NCBI GenBank assembly: GCA_013215285.1
Contig: JABSRD010000001.1
Coordinates: 641,208 to 705,207, forward strand
Reading direction: 5' to 3'
Length of the DNA stretch: 64,000 nucleotides
Source of the DNA: Candidatus Nitrosopumilus sp.
GTDB taxonomy: Archaea; Thermoproteota; Nitrososphaeria; Nitrososphaerales; Nitrosopumilaceae
The notes beneath the pieces were generated by a model. The model made no database searches. It was given only the letters and a program-made list of their open reading frames with translations, and was not told the origin of the DNA. A program made the translations under genes and the position numbers. The first letter of the stretch is position 1. Each line of letters starts with the position of its first letter. Below are positions 1-7,533 of the stretch, in pieces.

Positions 1-2
1 CG

Positions 3-329
3 ATGGTACCTAGCTTAAGGCGAAAAGAGGTAGTTGATAGTATTCTTAATGCAGGCGCACAAGGAATTACATTAGTTGAAAGTAGAGGCAAAGGTAGCGG
101 TGAACGATCAATGGTGAGTGGTGCTCGTGGTACTGCAAAATACATTGCTGATTATAATCGAATTGATACCATAACTACTGTTGTTGATGATTCACAAGTT
201 GATTCTATAGTCTCTACAATTATGGACGTAGCTTACAGAGGTGATAATGGAGATGGGATGATCTTTGTATCTACAATTGATGAAGCATATAAAATAAGTG
301 CCAAGTCAAAAATATCTTCATTGGATTAG
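3..329 (+). CDS. PII family nitrogen regulatory protein, 5' end cut by window
   Basis: This is a PII-type signal transduction protein, a trimer that senses ATP/ADP and 2-oxoglutarate and controls nitrogen (often ammonium) uptake. Visible landmarks are the start of the fold (RRKEVVDSILNAGAQGITL), a T-loop stretch with GKGSGERSMVSGARG, and the B-loop equivalent RGDNGDGMIFVSTIDEA. PII proteins normally have about six residues before this point, and the reading frame is open to the window edge, so the first Met here is probably internal. The C-terminal tail is short. Ammonia-oxidising archaea usually carry several PII genes; which one this is cannot be told from the fragment. Confidence 0.85.
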   Translation: MVPSLRRKEVVDSILNAGAQGITLVESRGKGSGERSMVSGARGTAKYIADYNRIDTITTVVDDSQVDSIVSTIMDVAYRGDNGDGMIFVSTIDEAYKISAKSKISSLD

Positions 330-465
330 TATTCTAATTTCTATTTGATGCAGACCCGTAATTGCGTAATCCTTAGGTAGATTATAAAATAGTGCGATCG
401 TGAACCTATTCATAAAATTATCCAATATGAATAATTAATATACTATAATTTTTGTAAACCATTTT

Positions 466-1035
466 GTGATAAATAATACAATCGTCATAAGTGCAGCAAT
501 AATCATTGCTGCAATACTAGTTTCAGGAACTGTGGTTTATTCCACAAGTTCTGATACAGAAATGGAGAAATTGTACAATGAAACACTAAATCCAAGTCAG
601 ATAGAATATGAAAACCATGTTGGATTTAATGACTTACACATAGAGGCCACAAACCACATCATTCCTAATGGTGATGATTCAAACCTTAATGTGATTGTAC
701 ACCATCAATGCAAAGTTTACGATGATATGAGTGCAGCTTGTTTGTTATTTCCAACAGGAATGGATGATCAAGCAAGGCCTTATGGAATGGAATATGTTAT
801 TGGAGTAGATGCCTATGAAGGATTTTCAGAAGAAGAGAAAATATTTTGGCACTATCACAAGACAGAACTTCCAAAAGTAAATGCAGCATTGCCTGATCTG
901 ACTCCCGAAGAGGCAGAGCCATTGATGCCAGTACTTAATGAAACATATGGTAAAGTGGTATACTTTTGGCAATTAGGTGATGAGTATCCAATTGGTTCTC
1001 CATTTGTGGTAACCATTGAGGATCTTTACAAATAA
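466..1035 (+). CDS. Membrane-anchored or exported DUF1264 protein
   Basis: A 189-residue protein with an N-terminal hydrophobic segment (residues about 5-27) that acts as signal peptide or anchor. The rest matches the DUF1264 family (known in plants as oil-body-associated protein): HHQCKVYDDMSAACLLF, RPYGMEYVIG, EEKIFWHYHK and the closing NETYGKVVYFWQLGDEYPIG. The family's biochemical function is unknown. The start is a GTG; an upstream ATG in frame was not seen. It stands alone between the PII gene and the Fic module and is followed by a T-rich stretch that could end transcription. Confidence 0.7.
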   Translation: MINNTIVISAAIIIAAILVSGTVVYSTSSDTEMEKLYNETLNPSQIEYENHVGFNDLHIEATNHIIPNGDDSNLNVIVHHQCKVYDDMSAACLLFPTGMDDQARPYGMEYVIGVDAYEGFSEEEKIFWHYHKTELPKVNAALPDLTPEEAEPLMPVLNETYGKVVYFWQLGDEYPIGSPFVVTIEDLYK

Positions 1036-1052
1036 CCTTTTTTTCTTTTTTT
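1036..1052 (+). terminator. T-rich probable transcription terminator
   Basis: Directly after the stop codon of the DUF1264 gene the coding strand runs into two oligo-T tracts (seven T's each, separated by one C). Archaeal RNA polymerase terminates at such T-runs without needing a hairpin, so this is a plausible terminator. The call rests on sequence composition only. Confidence 0.4.
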
Positions 1053-1101
1053 ATCTAGTTTTACCCGTGAAGAATAACAGGTCAAGAATAGATACCTTGT
1101 A

Positions 1102-1228
1102 CAGGAATATTTTGACAAATCAATGAATTTTCTAATATTTCCTGGGTAATTAGCCTCATCTTTTAGTCTATACACTTCCCCAGGAATATTTCATAATATT
1201 AGTAATTTTTATATAATTTCCTGGGTAA
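1102..1228. repeat. Duplicated inverted-repeat element upstream of fic (79-bp period)
   Basis: CAGGAATATTT occurs at 1102-1112 and again at 1181-1191, and TTTCCTGGGTAA occurs at 1138-1149 and 1217-1228. Both pairs are exactly 79 bases apart, so the segment is an imperfect tandem duplication. Within each copy the two words form an inverted repeat (CAGGAATATT facing AATATTTCCTG) about 25 bases apart. The second copy ends 8 bases before the fic start codon. This is the layout expected of an operator; the ribbon-helix-helix protein at the end of the fic operon is the obvious candidate ligand, which is inference. Confidence 0.65.
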
Positions 1229-1236
1229 GATAATTT

Positions 1237-2118
1237 ATGGTGAGTGTGGTAAATAGACCAAAAGGAAATCAGGATTACTATTATCTATATCATGATTCAA
1301 AGAAAGGAACGAGAAAACAACGAGAAGAATATTTGGGAAAGGCAGTCCCTGAAGATATTGAGGACAGAAAAAAGAATTTTGCCTTAGGTATAGAACGAGA
1401 AGAATGGATTCCAGATCTAGAAAAAATTCATAAAAATTACAAAAAGGAACAAAAAAATACTCCTCTTTCAATACAAGAAAAAAATCTAAAGAATTTTTCT
1501 GTTAAATTTACATACAATACACAAAGGATAGAAGGCTCTACTCTGACATTAAAAGATACTACACTTCTTTTAGAAGATGGCTTAACTCCAGCAAATAGAC
1601 CTAGTAGAGATATTAAAGAAACTGAAATACACCAAAAAATATTTTTGGAAATAATGACACAAAAAGTTGATCTATCTTTAGATGTAGTTAAAAAATGGCA
1701 CAAAAAACTATTTGAACAAACAAAGCCTGACATTGCAGGATTACTGAGAGACTATGATGTGGGAATAGGTCAAAGTAAGTTTAAGCCACCACCACATAAT
1801 GCTGTAAATCTTTTGGTAAATGGATTTTTCAAATGGTATGCTACAAGTAAAAAGAAATTAAATCCAGTTGAACTTGCAGCATTAGTACATCTAAAATTTG
1901 TAACTATACATCCATTTGGTGATGGAAATGGGAGAACCACTAGATTGATGATGAACTATGTTCTAAACAAATTTGATTATCCATTACTTGATATTGATTA
2001 TGGTGATAGACGCTCATATTATAATGCCCTTGAAAAATCACAAACTAAAGATAATGATTTACAATTTCTGCAATGGTTTATGAAACGTTATTTTAAAACT
2101 CACAAAAAATATGTCTAA
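1237..2118 (+). CDS. Fic/DOC family protein (AMP-transferase, N-terminal inhibitory motif)
   Basis: Fic enzymes transfer AMP (or another phosphate-linked group) from a nucleotide to hydroxyl groups of target proteins. The catalytic loop HPFGDGNGRTTR is intact at residues 225-236, including the catalytic His225. An inhibitory motif of the (S/T)xxxE(G/N) type is seen upstream (T95-QRI-E99-G100), which makes this a class II Fic protein that is self-inhibited by its own N-terminal helix. The first 50 residues form a basic N-terminal segment. The gene overlaps the following ribbon-helix-helix gene by 8 bases, so the two are translated from one message. It sits directly behind a duplicated inverted-repeat element. 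Confidence 0.9.
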   Translation: MVSVVNRPKGNQDYYYLYHDSKKGTRKQREEYLGKAVPEDIEDRKKNFALGIEREEWIPDLEKIHKNYKKEQKNTPLSIQEKNLKNFSVKFTYNTQRIEGSTLTLKDTTLLLEDGLTPANRPSRDIKETEIHQKIFLEIMTQKVDLSLDVVKKWHKKLFEQTKPDIAGLLRDYDVGIGQSKFKPPPHNAVNLLVNGFFKWYATSKKKLNPVELAALVHLKFVTIHPFGDGNGRTTRLMMNYVLNKFDYPLLDIDYGDRRSYYNALEKSQTKDNDLQFLQWFMKRYFKTHKKYV

Positions 2119-2287
2119 AAACCCAAAAACTAGTATTGTAAAGAGTGGTTTTAGCATTACAATTGATAGTGATTTGGTAAGATGGGTAGATGATGTGGTC
2201 AAATCTAAGAGATTTGCAAGTAGATCTCATGGGATTGAATATGCTTTACATGAGTTGAAAAAAAAATCTGAGTTCAAAGTTCAGTAG
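2111..2287 (+). CDS. Ribbon-helix-helix (CopG/MetJ-like) DNA-binding protein
   Basis: A 58-residue basic protein starting at the ATG inside the end of fic. It has the ribbon-helix-helix pattern: a short beta strand (SGFSITIDSDL, residues 12-22), helix A (VRWVDDVVKS) and helix B (SRSHGIEYALHEL). Such dimers bind DNA by pairing their strands in the major groove and commonly repress their own operon as the antitoxin or regulator half of a two-gene module. Coupling to fic suggests that it controls that promoter through the inverted repeats at 1102-1228. The toxin-antitoxin reading is inference, since the Fic protein already has an internal inhibitory motif. Confidence 0.8.
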   Translation: MSKNPKTSIVKSGFSITIDSDLVRWVDDVVKSKRFASRSHGIEYALHELKKKSEFKVQ

Positions 2288-2347
2288 ATTCGGTACAGGA
2301 AAGAATGTAAATCCATAATGTAAATCTCTATGAGGTTTTTTTACAAA

Positions 2348-2367
2348 AGAGATTATCGATAATCTCT
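2348..2367. repeat. Perfect 20-bp palindrome after the fic/RHH operon
   Basis: AGAGATTATCGATAATCTCT is identical on both strands. It lies 60 bases after the RHH stop codon in a stretch (2288-2475) without genes. With no loop it is better suited to binding a dimeric protein than to forming a hairpin, although a cruciform or an RNA 3' end structure is possible. Two copies of AATGTAAATC lie just before it. No other copy of the palindrome was noticed in the window. Confidence 0.5.
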
Positions 2368-2475
2368 AAAAATAGAATGCCCCCTCTTACGTACAAAAAC
2401 AGACGGTGTCCAAATGATTTCTAAGAATTGGTATTGTTGGAAATTTGTTAAACGTCATAACGAAAGTAATGATCT

Positions 2476-3018
2476 TTAATTTTTTCTCAGAATCATTTCT
2501 TTTAAGAATACTGTGATCAACAAAGTCATCATCACAGTTATTGTAAGTATAAACGCCAATTCTAACTGTGTTTGTAAGTCATCTAATAATTTTTTTGGAG
2601 TATATTTGTACGTAGTACTGCCAGTATCATGTGTAACATAAACATAATATCTCTCAAGTTTGTCAGTTGTATCTAAATTCACAGTTGTTTTCAAATTTTG
2701 TCCATTAGCAAATCTATCCATTTGTCCTATCAAACTTTTATTTCCATTCAAAACATAATCTATTTTATCTGTATAAAATGGATTAGAAAAATTCAGTATT
2801 GGATATTGTGGATTAATTGTTATACGTACATTTGTAGCTTGTTTTGAACCTTCATTTGTTAAAATAACTTTTGTTTCAGTATAGTTTTCAAATGTTTCAG
2901 GAATTACATTCACAATAACATTTGCTTGAAATATTTGATCTGAATATACTAGGAACATAGCTGGAATTAATGCAATAAGGGCAATCGTTATTGGAGTTAT
3001 ATGATTATTCCATTTCAT
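2476..3018 (-). CDS. Membrane protein with two transmembrane segments and an extracytoplasmic beta domain
   Basis: A 180-residue protein of unknown function. One hydrophobic helix lies at residues 8-26 and a second at about 150-172, with a 120-residue segment between them that contains ETKVILTNEGSKQATNVRITI. That phrase resembles CARDB/DUF11-type immunoglobulin-like domains of archaeal surface proteins. The predicted layout puts this domain outside the cell. It follows the 92-residue membrane gene by 2 bases, so the two probably form an operon. The function is not recognised. Confidence 0.6.
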   Translation of the reverse strand: MKWNNHITPITIALIALIPAMFLVYSDQIFQANVIVNVIPETFENYTETKVILTNEGSKQATNVRITINPQYPILNFSNPFYTDKIDYVLNGNKSLIGQMDRFANGQNLKTTVNLDTTDKLERYYVYVTHDTGSTTYKYTPKKLLDDLQTQLELAFILTITVMMTLLITVFLKEMILRKN

Positions 3019-3020
3019 GA

Positions 3021-3299
3021 TTATAACAAATTCGGAAATATTTGAAGTACGATGTTAAACACAGCAATTGTAGATACTGCACCAAAAAGCAACCCTCTTT
3101 CAGTAGTATCAATCCTGATCTTCTTAAACACCATCCCGATTGTAATTATAATTGCAATTGCAGTTAAAACTGGAATAAATATTTCTAAAAAATTTTGTGC
3201 AGGATTAGCAAGAATACTTCCCAATATCTTCGCATTGCTAAAACTATAAAGAATAATTCCTAGAACAAATCCTCCAAAATACCCTGTTTTCAGCGTCAT
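3021..3299 (-). CDS. Small integral membrane protein, three hydrophobic segments
   Basis: A 92-residue, strongly hydrophobic protein with segments at about 7-25, 38-58 and 70-90, and a short basic loop (KKIRIDTTERG) between the second and third. No family is recognised. It is the first gene of a two-gene minus-strand unit with the membrane protein at 2476-3018 and lies next to the defence-like genes of the island. A weaker ORF on the other strand inside it is a shadow. Confidence 0.5.
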   Translation of the reverse strand: MTLKTGYFGGFVLGIILYSFSNAKILGSILANPAQNFLEIFIPVLTAIAIIITIGMVFKKIRIDTTERGLLFGAVSTIAVFNIVLQIFPNLL

Positions 3300-3365
3300 A
3301 TTCGTTGAACTGTTTTTACTCTATTTCTCTTTATTCCTACGTATTTTTACATCTCAAAAAATAAA

Positions 3366-4310
3366 TTAATTTGTCTGTGCATTAATTCTACCATCTAGAA
3401 AATTCATTATTTCAACTCTTAGAGATTTTGCTTCAGTTTCAAGAATATTTTGAATATCTATGGATGTAATGTCAATATACTTGCCTTTTGGAGTTAGTCT
3501 AGAGGTCGGATTTTCAATACATGTAATGTTAAACTCATCTTGAATCTTTTGTATTGTGTTAGGGTATGTTAATTCATCATGGCTTAATCCATCACGAAGA
3601 AATTTGTATTTTTCAAGACGTTGAATATTTTCATGTTCTATTACTTGGTAAAACTCTTTGATGGCAGTTGAAAAAGTAGCGTCTTCCAAAGCACGTTGAC
3701 CTGCAGCAAAATGTGCTAATTGTTGATTATCTTTTGAGTCATTGCCCAATAATGCCACTAATTCATTATCTGTCATATCTAAATTGAGTAATTTGGTTAA
3801 TACTGCACCAATTGAAAACGATACCGTTCCAGATAATTGCCCATTTTGAATTTTTTGTGGACGCTTGTGGAATACATACATTCCAGTTTTTAGTGAAATA
3901 AAACTAGTAAAACGATATGCTTGTTGAAACGCTTTACCAATTTGAACATTACTTTCTAAATCAACACCCGTAATTCTGAACGCCTTTAACATGTTAGTAT
4001 TTTTTTCATCAAAAATTAGTTCAAATTTTGATGAATTTTGTTTCATCCCAGATACTGAAACTGAATCTGTAAGTTCAAAATATAATCCCCCCGAAACGGT
4101 TAGACCCTCTGAAACATTCACTCCTTCATTTATCCCCACAACAATTTTTTTACTCACGCTTACATCATCATGTACTTGTATATCTTCTGATAGTGAAATC
4201 CCCACATTTCTATGACCACAAGAAAATAATTTTATTGTATTCCCGTTTTCATTAATAATTTTGACTAAATTTCCTTTATGACATCCTGGACATTTTTCTT
4301 CATCGGACAC
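3366..4310 (-). CDS. Zinc-ribbon protein with C-terminal Rx4H (HEPN-like) helical region
   Basis: A 314-residue cytoplasmic protein. It opens with a zinc-ribbon-like start (C7-x2-C10 and C31-x-H33), followed by a beta-rich part with repeated short strands (residues 35-95). A mostly helical second half (from about 195) contains R239-DGLS-H244, an Rx4H motif in the sequence context KYKFLRDGLSHDEL. Rx4-6H is the catalytic signature of HEPN RNases, which are common in toxin-antitoxin, abortive-infection and CRISPR systems. The assignment to HEPN rests on this motif and helical context only. The neighbouring SIR2 gene, on the same strand, also carries an Rx4H motif, which hints at a paired defence module. 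Confidence 0.5.
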   Translation of the reverse strand: MSDEEKCPGCHKGNLVKIINENGNTIKLFSCGHRNVGISLSEDIQVHDDVSVSKKIVVGINEGVNVSEGLTVSGGLYFELTDSVSVSGMKQNSSKFELIFDEKNTNMLKAFRITGVDLESNVQIGKAFQQAYRFTSFISLKTGMYVFHKRPQKIQNGQLSGTVSFSIGAVLTKLLNLDMTDNELVALLGNDSKDNQQLAHFAAGQRALEDATFSTAIKEFYQVIEHENIQRLEKYKFLRDGLSHDELTYPNTIQKIQDEFNITCIENPTSRLTPKGKYIDITSIDIQNILETEAKSLRVEIMNFLDGRINAQTN

Positions 4311-4379
4311 ATCTTGATTAAAAATGAAGAATAAATTAAAGATATTCTCAACATGATTGAAAATGAATTTGTTTGAATT

Positions 4380-4530
4380 AGCTTTTAGTTAATCAAAAGC
4401 TGTTTCAAACATTCTTTAATTAATGACCCAAGCTGTTTTTTCTACTCGTGAATTACCATTCATGAGTAGCTTGATTCACGCCTAATCTAGCTTGAAAAGC
4501 TGTTTCAAACTGTTTTTTACGCGTGAATGA
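4380..4530. repeat. Cluster of inverted and direct repeats between two defence-like genes
   Basis: AAAAGCTGTTTCAAAC occurs at 4395-4410 and again at 4495-4510, exactly 100 bases apart. AGCTTTT (4380-4386) faces AAAAGCT (4395-4401). Positions 4442-4469 form a near-perfect palindrome (CTACTC g TGAAT, a 4-base loop, ATTCA t GAGTAG). The word CGTGAAT recurs at about 4447 and 4521, with its complement at about 4474, and GTTTGAA words flank the cluster. The block lies upstream of the zinc-ribbon Rx4H gene and downstream of the SIR2 fusion. It may hold operators, a structured RNA or the relic of a small mobile element. Confidence 0.55.
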
Positions 4531-4581
4531 TGCAAAATAGAGAACTTGTTTGAAAATGTGTTATTACTTTAGCTTGACTTG

Positions 4582-6708
4582 TTAATCTTTAACAATAATT
4601 TTTCCTTCTTTCCACGGATGGACCATACAGAAGTAATGAATCACACCAACTTTGTGCGGGGTGTATTCAAATGAATTTCCAGGTAACAATACATTTGTAT
4701 CAAATTCCCCACTTGGTCCTCCATCAGGAGTTCCTGCAGTAAATGTGTGTACTGCAGTATCTGTGTTTGAAAAGATTACTTTCTGTCCTTTTTTTATGAT
4801 TAATGTTTGTGGGTCTAGATATTTTCCTTCATCGTTTGGAACTCCTGAACCTTTGAGAGGTTTAATTATGTTTGAGGATGGAGTTGTTTTCCCCCCTACC
4901 CTGGTTCCAATTATTTCTAATTGGTATGTGTTTTCTGGGAATTCGATAGATAGTATTCTATAATCATCAAATATTCTTTCATCAAATGATACTTCTTCTC
5001 TATTGGCCAATACAAAGAATTCATCATCTTGAGAATCTTTTTTTGCATCAATTAGGGTTCTTGGTAATGTTATGAACAATTCTCCTTCAGAAAATGCAGA
5101 GAGGTTAAAGATTAATGAATTAGCATTGTAATCGGGTTGGATATTTTTTAAATCCCCTCCGTTTATTGTATACTCCACATCATAAGATCCGTCATCTAAT
5201 TGAACTTCATATGAAACAGTTTTTGGAATATTTTTCTTTACGAAAGTAATTTTTTTTCTTTGTTTATTTTTAGTATTTCCATAGTTTGCCAAAATTTCAT
5301 AATTACCAGAATGAATCCAAAGTGGTCCTCCAGGCATAAGTTCGACTTTAAAATTCCCTGCAGTATCCACATCTTCTTGAAAGATAGCAACAATTTGTTT
5401 TTTTGGATCCATTATCATTAACGATATTGATACATTTGAAAGTCTTGGGCTAACATTCCCTGTAATGATAATCGGTGTTTTTTCATCATAAGTTGTTTTA
5501 TTTGTAAAAAGCCGTATTGTGGTTTGTTCATGGGGTTGTTTAATTTCCGAAATATGTTTTTGAATGTCTGCAATTAACTTTGTGATATAATTTACTTCAG
5601 TTGTAGTTGGAATATATTTAGAATGTACAATTTTGTTTCTTGTATCTCGAATTCTCGTTAATTCCCCTACTTTATGAGGGTCTAAAATTCCATTTTGAGC
5701 TGCAGTTTTAACCAGATATGAAAATGAACGTTTTATTTCTGTATCATCTACACCATAATTTCTCAATGCATCTCGTAATACCCATTCAAATTTAGAAAAG
5801 GCGTTGATTACTTTACCTGTATGAATATTGTAAAAATTGTCATTGTCAACATCACCAACATCACCTTGGAGGGTATCTTTTACAAATAATGTTGAATAAT
5901 CTGTATCTTTAACAGAAACATAATCTTGAATTTGACAAAGAAACTCTAGTAATGCTTTTTCTCTTGTGGTATCTTTTGTTTTTAGATTTATGACAATAAG
6001 ATGATCATCTTCATATTCATTAATTGTTTTTTCATCCGCATCAAATAATACAATGTATCCTTTATTCATAAAATCACCAAGTTGTTTTTGAAGAATGTGA
6101 CGTAATTGTTGGAAATGAGGATCATTCAAACTATATCCTACAAATAAAGGGATTTTTGTTGAAAACCAGGCTGCAAGATTGGTAGATAATACAGGATGCT
6201 CATCTAGAAAATTATCATAGTCTTCTTGTGTAATTACAATATCATTATAATGTGTAAAATCACCATGAATTTTTATAATATTTGTATGAGTGGATGGGGA
6301 ATATTTTCCAATATGTTCATCACCAACTATGACATGAGTTGGTTTTTTATTGGAAAAAGCATTCTCTAATAAAAATTCAAAGTTTGTAGTTACAATTGTA
6401 TCAAAAGCAATTATTGTAGTTAATTTATCGTGAACTTTACCGGGTTTTGCAATATCTACATGTAACAGTTCAGATAATTTTCTAATGAGTTCATTTTTGT
6501 CAAATTCTTTTGCATAATTTGATGCTGCAATTAATGGTTCATCTGATTTTTCTCTCAGATCTTTTGATAGTTCTATTGCTAATTCCTTCCAACTAGGCAT
6601 TGTCAATCCATTTGGCATCTGAGCGTTTTTGGAAAATCCTGCACCAATGAATAACAAACAACGTTTTGCTTGAATTGCTTTGAGAAGTGGTTCAGGAATC
6701 ACAATCAA
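4582..6708 (-). CDS. SIR2 - Rx4H helical domain - surface-type beta domains - cupredoxin fusion
   Basis: A 708-residue protein with an unusual domain order. Residues 1-250 are a SIR2-like NAD-binding domain of the defence type: GAGFS (22-26), TTNFE (107-111), KIHGD with catalytic His148, and GYSLNDPH (191-198). Residues 295-390 are helical and contain R357-NKIV-H362, an Rx4H motif as in HEPN nucleases. Residues 396-480 and 495-604 match the paired beta domains (VSPRLSNVSISLMIMDP, GGPLWIHSGNYEI, LFITLPRTLIDAK, FFVLANREEV) usually seen in exported thaumarchaeal surface proteins. Residues 620-708 are a cupredoxin with H654, C694 and H697; the usual axial Met position is Lys700. There is no signal peptide. 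SIR2-HEPN fusions elsewhere act as NADase/RNase phage defences. The cupredoxin end has no explanation. Confidence 0.85.
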   Translation of the reverse strand: MIVIPEPLLKAIQAKRCLLFIGAGFSKNAQMPNGLTMPSWKELAIELSKDLREKSDEPLIAASNYAKEFDKNELIRKLSELLHVDIAKPGKVHDKLTTIIAFDTIVTTNFEFLLENAFSNKKPTHVIVGDEHIGKYSPSTHTNIIKIHGDFTHYNDIVITQEDYDNFLDEHPVLSTNLAAWFSTKIPLFVGYSLNDPHFQQLRHILQKQLGDFMNKGYIVLFDADEKTINEYEDDHLIVINLKTKDTTREKALLEFLCQIQDYVSVKDTDYSTLFVKDTLQGDVGDVDNDNFYNIHTGKVINAFSKFEWVLRDALRNYGVDDTEIKRSFSYLVKTAAQNGILDPHKVGELTRIRDTRNKIVHSKYIPTTTEVNYITKLIADIQKHISEIKQPHEQTTIRLFTNKTTYDEKTPIIITGNVSPRLSNVSISLMIMDPKKQIVAIFQEDVDTAGNFKVELMPGGPLWIHSGNYEILANYGNTKNKQRKKITFVKKNIPKTVSYEVQLDDGSYDVEYTINGGDLKNIQPDYNANSLIFNLSAFSEGELFITLPRTLIDAKKDSQDDEFFVLANREEVSFDERIFDDYRILSIEFPENTYQLEIIGTRVGGKTTPSSNIIKPLKGSGVPNDEGKYLDPQTLIIKKGQKVIFSNTDTAVHTFTAGTPDGGPSGEFDTNVLLPGNSFEYTPHKVGVIHYFCMVHPWKEGKIIVKD

Positions 6709-6753
6709 TGATTTTGAGAATTTATTATAAACCTTAAAACAAAATTAAACAAA

Positions 6754-7278
6754 TTGGCTAAAAAACAAACAGATGTTAAAATCAAGATCGCAATAATTAC
6801 TGGAATTTTTATTGTAATTGCATATGTGGCATCAGCATATGTGGGTAGTCCCGTAATGGATACACAGTGGAAAGAAAGACCCATTGCAGATTTTTCGTTT
6901 GGAAATATGGATGGTTTTCCATATGAAAAATTACCTGTCAAAAATGGGCAATATTATGTAGATATTGTTATGATCAATAGAGGCGGTAGTGATGCAAAAT
7001 TGACATTAATTATCCAAGGAACAAATACTAAAGTCAGACTGGGTGATGTAGGGGATTTTAATTATCAACATATGTTACCGTTTACAAAAAAAGTTTCATC
7101 CACCGTAACATATCCAATTTATCTAATCCCTGACGAAAATACAAACCAGTTTACTATACAACTTTCATATGAAGAGTCAGATAAAATTCCCATGTTCCAA
7201 GAAATCAATCTATTTTCACCTTTGTTGTTAACTTATGAAAAAACAGAGAATGGGTATGTTTTGATTGATCAACAATAA
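6754..7278 (+). CDS. Membrane-anchored protein of unknown function
   Basis: A 174-residue protein with an N-terminal anchor (residues 9-30, KIKIAIITGIFIVIAYVASAY) and a soluble beta-rich domain that probably faces outside (YYVDIVMINRGGSDAKLTLIIQ resembles an immunoglobulin-type strand pair). The start used is a TTG; no ATG is available in frame nearby. Only 45 bases separate it from the divergent SIR2 fusion, so the two promoters must overlap and could be co-regulated. It ends almost tail to tail with the broken 3' extension of cas1. No family is recognised. Confidence 0.5.
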   Translation: MAKKQTDVKIKIAIITGIFIVIAYVASAYVGSPVMDTQWKERPIADFSFGNMDGFPYEKLPVKNGQYYVDIVMINRGGSDAKLTLIIQGTNTKVRLGDVGDFNYQHMLPFTKKVSSTVTYPIYLIPDENTNQFTIQLSYEESDKIPMFQEINLFSPLLLTYEKTENGYVLIDQQ

Positions 7279-7280
7279 AA

Positions 7281-7533
7281 TTAAATTTGTTCTTTACTAA
7301 AATAATTCATTGAAAGTGGAGTTGATTCATTATTTTCTTTATCAATAGATTCAATTCTTCTCAACCACAACCTATTCCTATCTGCATTCAAATTCACTTC
7401 TCTAGTAATTGGTCTAATTTTTCCAATATCTCTTATTTTTAATTTAATTTATTGAATACTTTATCATAAATTTTAATATTTTTTCCTTCTTCTAAATTCT
7501 TTTTCATATAAAATAAAGTAGATTTGTTAATTC
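7281..7533 (-). pseudogene. Out-of-frame 3' continuation of cas1 (HTH tail and further open segment)
   Basis: If one A is added to the A8 run at 7541-7548, cas1 continues as KRLGINKSTLFYMKKNLEEG followed by a short basic end (NIKIYDKVFNKLN), stopping at 7439. This is a helix-turn-helix of the kind found at the C-termini of casposases. A second frame, entered with one more inserted base near 7441, stays open for about 50 further codons to a stop at 7281-7283 and has ordinary protein composition (KIRPITREVNLNADRNRLWL). Possible readings are decay of the casposase tail, slippage on the homopolymer, or a sequence error. Confidence 0.6.
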
